Under the pieces are notes generated by a model. The model was given only the letters and a program-made list of their open reading frames with translations, did not search any database and was not told the DNA's origin. DNA of 64,000 bases from Neurospora intermedia (taxonomy: Eukaryota > Ascomycota > Sordariomycetes > Sordariales > Sordariaceae). The stretch covers positions 2,542,001 to 2,606,000 of the forward strand of contig BTPP01000003.1 of the NCBI GenBank assembly GCA_037102815.1. Direction: 5' to 3'. The translations under genes were made by a program, and so were the position numbers. This document shows positions 58,569 to 64,000 of the stretch, one piece after another (within the stretch, counting starts at the first letter, position 1; the number at the start of each line of letters is the position of its first letter).

Positions 58569-60670
58569 TCATGGCGTGTGGCTGACCAGCTCCGTCTTGA
58601 CGACCGCATCAGCTACGGCGGGCTGGTCCATCATCCAGCTCGTGTCAAAGTGGCTGCCGTCCGGAAGCGGAGGGTCCACACTTTCTACATGCCAGTTACC
58701 CCCGCTCAGCGCCCGCATGTGCTCGTCCTCAAACATGAAGCTGTCAACAAACTGGCTACCACTGCCGTTGTCGCTGTCAGCCCCCGACGCCATGGGCCCT
58801 GCTCCCCCGGAGGATCCCAACGTGTTGGGCTGCCATGCGCTCTGTGTCGATGAGGTGGTCGCCTGCGTCATGCTGGTTTTGTCCTCACTACCACCACCGC
58901 CACCGTCGTTGCCAATCATGCTGTGAATGCCTGCTCCGGCCGAGGTCGTGTACACATTCTCTAGCGATGGGTCGATGCGCGGTTCGTCAAGCACATGGTA
59001 CTTGCGCTCGTGGTGGTGGGGATCGTACTTCTGATCATGCTGCGAGTCATGACTGTGGTGGTGGTACTTTGGCTCAAGATGCGAGTCATACTTTTGCTCA
59101 TATTGGTGGTCGTAGTGCTCCTGCTTCAAAAGCAGTGACTGCTGCGTTGGAAGGTCATACGCCGCCGGACTGGCCGTGAAATGATCTGTGAACATGGGCT
59201 GACTGTACTGATTCAAGTCATGGGCACCAGCGTTGGACATCGACAACCCGTGGGGACGCCCTCCAGAGTAGGCCATGGTCGGCGATGGCGTCCTGCGCAT
59301 GACAATGTCCTCAACCGACATGCCGTGATGGGGATGTCTTGGCGGCGTGTGCACCTGCGCCCCATAGTACGATCCATCCCGTAGCGCCCCAGGGTGATGC
59401 TCATACGGCGCCGGCATGGCCTTGCTCGGGTTGGAATACTCAAAGGGCGACCGGTGCCCGGCAAAGGCTGCCATTGTGTTATGCATACCCGCCGAGTACC
59501 CATAAGGCGGATAGGTCAAGCGGCCCATGACATACGGCGGATGATCGTCAAAGTCATCGCTGGATGCCCTTGTCAGCGAGCGAGCGCGCGGTAGGGTTCG
59601 CGACCTGATACTGCCGGTGGGGTCCCATTCGGGATCCGAGCAGTCGCTCTCGTTGCCATCCTTGTACTTGGGCGCCTTGGACGGCTTTGTGGGTGTGAAC
59701 TTGTAGTCCGGGAACGCCAACTGGTGGTTCTCGCGCTCCTTTTCGGCCCACGCCTTGAACTGCTCCCGCACCTGCTCCGGCTCCATCGGCCAGCTCATGC
59801 CGCACACCCGCGATACCACCTGGTGGTTGTGCTCGTCCGCCCAGCCCTTGGCCACGCCCTGATACGTTTTGCGGTACAGCATGAAGGCGTTCATCGGCCG
59901 CTTGACTTTGCCCGGGTTCTTGCCGCTCTCGACTTCCCGTTGGCGCACCTCTTTCCCTCGGTTCACGTAATCCTCCATGTTGGTTAGCACCAGGTCTTCG
60001 GGAACTTTTTGCTGGCTTAGTGGCTTGTCGAGCAGTAGGGCTGCTACTTTGCCCTCGAGCTTCTTCGAATCCGTTGACGACTTCTTTTTCCTTGGCGGCT
60101 TCTTCTCAATTTTCGAGCTCCGAGTCAGGTTCCTGAGGGGAGAGTTTCGGTGGTTGCTGTTCATCAACTCGGCATGTCGTGCCGGTGTCGGTGGGGACGT
60201 CGCGGGAGTGCTATAGGGCTGAAAAGAGTTCGGGTACATCATCAGCGTCCACTCACAACCCCAGTTCAAGCCAGATTGGGAAAGAGTTTACCTCGGGGAT
60301 AGGGCCATAGGAACTGCTGTCTTGTCCGTATAACTGACCGTGATATTGCTGGATTTTTCGGTTCCATGTCAGCAAATCACGGATACAAGACCGCCATGAG
60401 GGGGAGCTGTGACGGTTCTCTTACAGGTTGGACACTGATGGCGCGCTGATACTGTTGTTGAAGTCCGGTATCAAAACTTTGAGAGTGGGATAAAGGATGG
60501 GGGACCGGTGTCCCATATCTTGTCCCTGGTTGCGAATGTGTCTGGAAGGGCACTGACGCCATGTTCTCCAACAACTGTGAGGGAAAGGTCATTGGGTGAT
60601 GTTGTTGAACATAGTCATGATGAAGACTTATCCCAGAAGGAGCAGGTGAAGGTGGGGTGCGTCTATCCAT
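58569..60670 (-). CDS. MATA_HMG-box transcription factor
   Basis: Three minus-strand exons: 60670-60425, 60348-60292 (only 57 bp) and 60218-58569, with phase-0 introns GTAAGA...CCAG and GTAAAC...TCAG. The product is 650 residues. A Gln/Pro-rich N-terminus leads to a basic stretch (K-I-E-K-K-P-P-R-K-K-K). The HMG box lies at about 205-279: K-R-P-M-N-A-F-M-L-Y-R-K-T-Y, N-H-Q-V-V-S-R-V-C-G-M-S-W-P and F-P-D-Y-K-F-T-P-T-K-P. The N-H-Q-V-V-S form is that of the MATA_HMG group, which includes Podospora HMG5/HMG6-type proteins, Neurospora FMF-1 and fission-yeast Ste11, regulators of mating-type genes and sexual development. I cannot decide the orthologue. The C-terminal half is disordered and His/Tyr/Gly/Ser-rich, with a Y-x-H-x-Y-D/K repeat around 440-500 that may serve activation. 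Confidence 0.9.
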
Positions 60671-63600
60671 TTCGAGAGGATATGCAATTTTGGGTCGAAG
60701 TCGTCGGTTGGTACTCTTGGTTCCTGGCCGTCTGGGGTCGATTGTGTCTTCGTCGTATTCTTTTCTAAAGCAATCGACTTCTGAGACCAGCTGCTCTTAT
60801 TGGTATCAAGGCTTGTTGTTTTTGTCGTTGTTGTTGTTGTTCCTGTTGTCCTAGTGGATAACTCGTGGTGTGGATGACCAAAGAGTAGGTGATCCGGTTA
60901 CTGATACCGGAACAGGAGTGATATATATCGAGCTGTTTCGGGGTTGTGACATGGGCAAAGTGAAGAGATGTTGCAACTATTCGCTTCCTAGCAAGGATGT
61001 GATACCTTTCCTATCTGTCTTTTCTCTGTCTTTTTACAAACAAGTCCTTTTATCTTCCCAATCGGAATTCCCCCTCGGGTTGGAAGAAATGTCGGGCTTC
61101 TTGGATGCCGATGGAGAAGGAGATGTCGAGGTGGTGCGTTCGTCTGTTCGAACACCTTTACCGCTGTTTTCCAACCACTCCCGGAACTCTAGCCGGTCTT
61201 GCAGCAGGATGATGCAGATGCAGCTGTCTGGGATAGGGTGTCTGGGCTGGTTCGCGTTATGTGCTAGAGGAGATTGCGGTACCTATCCTCCTTTGTTTGC
61301 GAGAGCTCGGCACAGGACAGATACAGGTCGCTGCGTATGGGAGAAAAGTGGCTAGATGCTTGTTGACCGGCTGTGATCCGTGTCTCCCGCGCTCGCTGAA
61401 CGATATGAAGGAAAAGGGGGTGCGAGGAGAGACTGCCTTTGTTGGCTTGGACAGAGTTGCACTCTTTCAATGGGGGCACACACGAGAGAAAGAAGACAGG
61501 CGGGGAGACCACGAGCATGTATTTATTCAAGACTTCTTTATTAGACATTCAGGTTGTTAGCTGGAGGTGCGGTTGGTCTACGATCGTACTTCTTGCCGCA
61601 TCCAGGAGAACGCTGCTTTCGGAAGAGCCACCTGGGCGAAGTCCAGGAAACCCTCTGAGAGGGAAAGCACGGGCAACATCATGGGGAGGGGGGCAAGGGG
61701 TTGTGCTGCCGTGTGGGAGCGAGTTGCTCTATCTCGGAGACCTGGCAAACCTGACGTATCCGTGCCCAGGGAGGGAATCTGAATGGGAAGAGCGCTAGTC
61801 GCTTGGAAAATGATCCACGGTCATGTCTATTTACAGAGGCAATGAGCCGTTGCGTCACAAGGATTGCAGAGCTTCGACCAACTGTTCTTGGTCAAACCCG
61901 GATTACGGGGATCAGACAAGCTAGGTATAGGTTTAGTGAGCCGGCAGCGGAAACTTCAAGGGGAGGGATGGAATGGGATGGGATGGCAGATGGGAGAGGA
62001 ATCTTTTCGTGCCAGTGAGGCTCTAGATTCTATGGTCTCTCCGGGGTCCCTGGCCATCAACTGTTTGGGTCTGCTTCACGGGTTCGAGCATCCAGCCGAC
62101 GAACGAACGCCGCAACCATCTCCGAGCTTGTCTGTCCCAAGGGCCTGAAGTGTCCCGATTTTGGGAGTGGCATACATGAGGGCGTGAATACGGTGCGGTT
62201 TCTACAAACTACAGTACGCTCGCAAGTGCGACAAGTAGGGAAACTGGGAGTGTTCACCGAGGAGAGGGCGGCTTGGATGAGGGTTCGAAAGTGTTCGAGT
62301 GGAATGTGCCGGCGACACCCGGAAACGGCATGGGTAGGTACTTAGTGACCTGCCGCCAAGGGATCTCAAGGCGTTGCGGCTTTCTTTCATCAGACCAAAT
62401 GTCACGTCCAGATCCGGGGAGCGGGCCAACAAAGTGCTGCCATTTATCTTGTTGAGTGTCAATCCCCGTTCCGTGCTTGGCACATGACTGGTGTTGGGCG
62501 GTCATCAGTTGCATCTTTTTACCAAGGTCAAGATCAAGAAGGAAGGGAGGTTCGACACGCCATAGCATCCCAGGGATGGAGGTTGAGAAGAACCAGGATT
62601 TGTGGTATCAATATGATTTTTCTGACCCCTCCCGCCACTATGTGTACAAGCAAAGCAAGCCATGCAAGCCAAGTTTGTATCCCAGATCTGGCATCCAGGG
62701 TCGAGTCAGTATGCATGCCATAAACTACGGTGTAGATGGGTTGGATAGATGATCAACCCGCGAATCCCGCTGTGGGAGGCGAAGGCACGGAACATGTTGG
62801 ATGTGCATTCTAGCCCACCCTCCCTTTCAACGTACACAAACCAATCTTCAACTAACAGCGCATGTTTGGCAGTGCGGAATTCGAACTATCTTGCGCCGCT
62901 CTGCTACGAACCCCTGTAGAGAGGAGGCACGGAGCAAGCAAAGAAAAACTTGGTAAACATTTTTACTGGAGGGATGTCGATAAACTCCCCAGATGGTGTC
63001 GGGTAGCTGCATCACTAGCATCTCCCTTCCCACGTCTTGCCCATGTCTTAAGGCACCGGCTTTTAGCTCGCTTCTGTTTGGAGCGAACATCAATCTCTGG
63101 GCAAGGCTAACCTTGAAGCGAGAGACTTGGCTTTGAAACCTACATGAGGACCAGAAAGGCGCAGTGTATAATAGTACATCACAAGGGGGACCCATGGATC
63201 TGCTTCTCAATGCAGCCAGAAGGCGGTTTTACAAGGCAGCTAACCAGTAGAATACCTACTCACGTGGAATAGGGTAAGGTGAGCATCTCTTTTGCATCTT
63301 CAACAAGATTACGCAAACTCAATGGAGCTGGAAGCACGTGGGATTTCAAGGGCGATCCCTTCCGTCTAACCCCAGATGCATTCCAGAAAAGTATGGAGGA
63401 TCATGACGGGGGCGAAGGTACTCAACAAACAGGACACACGGCAAATGCCTATCACATACCTCTCAGCTACAGGTTGAGTGGTGCTGGGCTGGGGACGGCA
63501 CTGATAGGTACCTCTGTCGCGAAGCGTTGAGATATATCGATAAACTTGATGGATATCTCATCATCCTAGCCGGCCAGGACCCCTGAAACCACACCCAGCC

Positions 63601-64000
63601 CAAGCCATCTGCTCCTGCGAGCTATCAGCTATGAGGACAATCTATCACTTCTCATCACCCTCTTCACCACAGCGTCGGTGTTTCAATACGCGGTGTCATA
63701 GCGAACCCAACATGCCCAGTAAGACCATCGTGCTGATATGTCCCACTTCCCGGTAATTCCGGTGTCTGGGACCCTAAATGACAGGTATCTCTGGTGATGC
63801 CAAAGACTGTCATCACTCTCATCTCGTGATGCCCGTGTCATTTTTGCATCTATTCATCTACACTAAAGCTGCTAATCCGTGGGTTACAGAATATACTTGC
63901 CTGTGTGAATACAAGAATGCATATACCATGCAAGAAGTTCGACCTTGACGGGCCAACCCCTCGATTCAGACTTTGAAAAATTCCTGTCAAAATGAAGATT
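60671..64000. other. 3.3 kb upstream region of the HMG gene, no supported gene
   Basis: Open stretches here are short, overlap on both strands and match no family. As the upstream side of a developmental regulator it is likely to contain the promoter and a long leader, as is common for fungal developmental transcription-factor genes. A non-coding transcript cannot be ruled out. Confidence 0.45.

Overview
The window comes from a filamentous ascomycete, most likely a Sordariomycete. The genes have short introns with GTRAGT-type donors, CTRAC-like branch points and YAG acceptors. The protein families are typical of Pezizomycotina: a CFEM protein, an ML/TRP 'spray'-type membrane protein, a fungal lumazine synthase with a serine-rich insert, MSH5 and an MLH2-like MutL. 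One flank is an AT-rich block with the signature of repeat-induced point mutation (RIP). I cannot name the species.

Layout. (1) 1 to about 9.8 kb is a gene-free, TpA-rich, CpA-poor block. A Ty3/gypsy retrotransposon in minus orientation is still legible there: a gag zinc knuckle near 5.2 kb, reverse transcriptase near 2.8 kb, RNase H near 2.1 kb and integrase near 1.35 kb, all with RIP-type substitutions. It is followed by a less mutated, possibly LTR-derived island near 7.0 kb, a second degraded frame on the plus strand, a 12-bp tandem repeat and a terminal-repeat-like end at about 9.79 kb. (2) From 9.8 kb onward the base composition is ordinary and the region is genic: 17 protein-coding gene models with conventional splice sites.

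Gene order: disordered Q/P-rich protein (+), RIB4 (-), small secreted six-cysteine protein (+), MLH2-like (+), TRP/ML membrane protein (+), GPI-anchored cysteine-rich protein (-), uncharacterised protein (-), PP2A B subunit (+), RPB4 (+), single-pass cysteine-rich membrane protein (-), PUF6 (-), GIR2/RWDD1 (+), ACL4 (-), CFEM-GPI protein (+), MSH5 (-), EMC5 (-), MATA-HMG transcription factor (-). Intergenic gaps are long (0.25-5 kb) and rich in homopolymers and CCTAGGTA-like palindromes.

Functionally this is mostly a housekeeping segment: riboflavin synthesis, Pol II, PP2A, ribosome assembly and the EMC. It also carries two MutS/MutL meiotic or mismatch-repair genes and three cell-surface or secreted proteins. 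PUF6, GIR2 and ACL4, all tied to ribosome assembly or translation, sit side by side, with PUF6 and GIR2 sharing one divergent promoter region. I see no biosynthetic cluster, CRISPR array, rRNA or convincing tRNA. No clearly new system stands out; the most unusual material is the internal structure of the RIP-degraded block.
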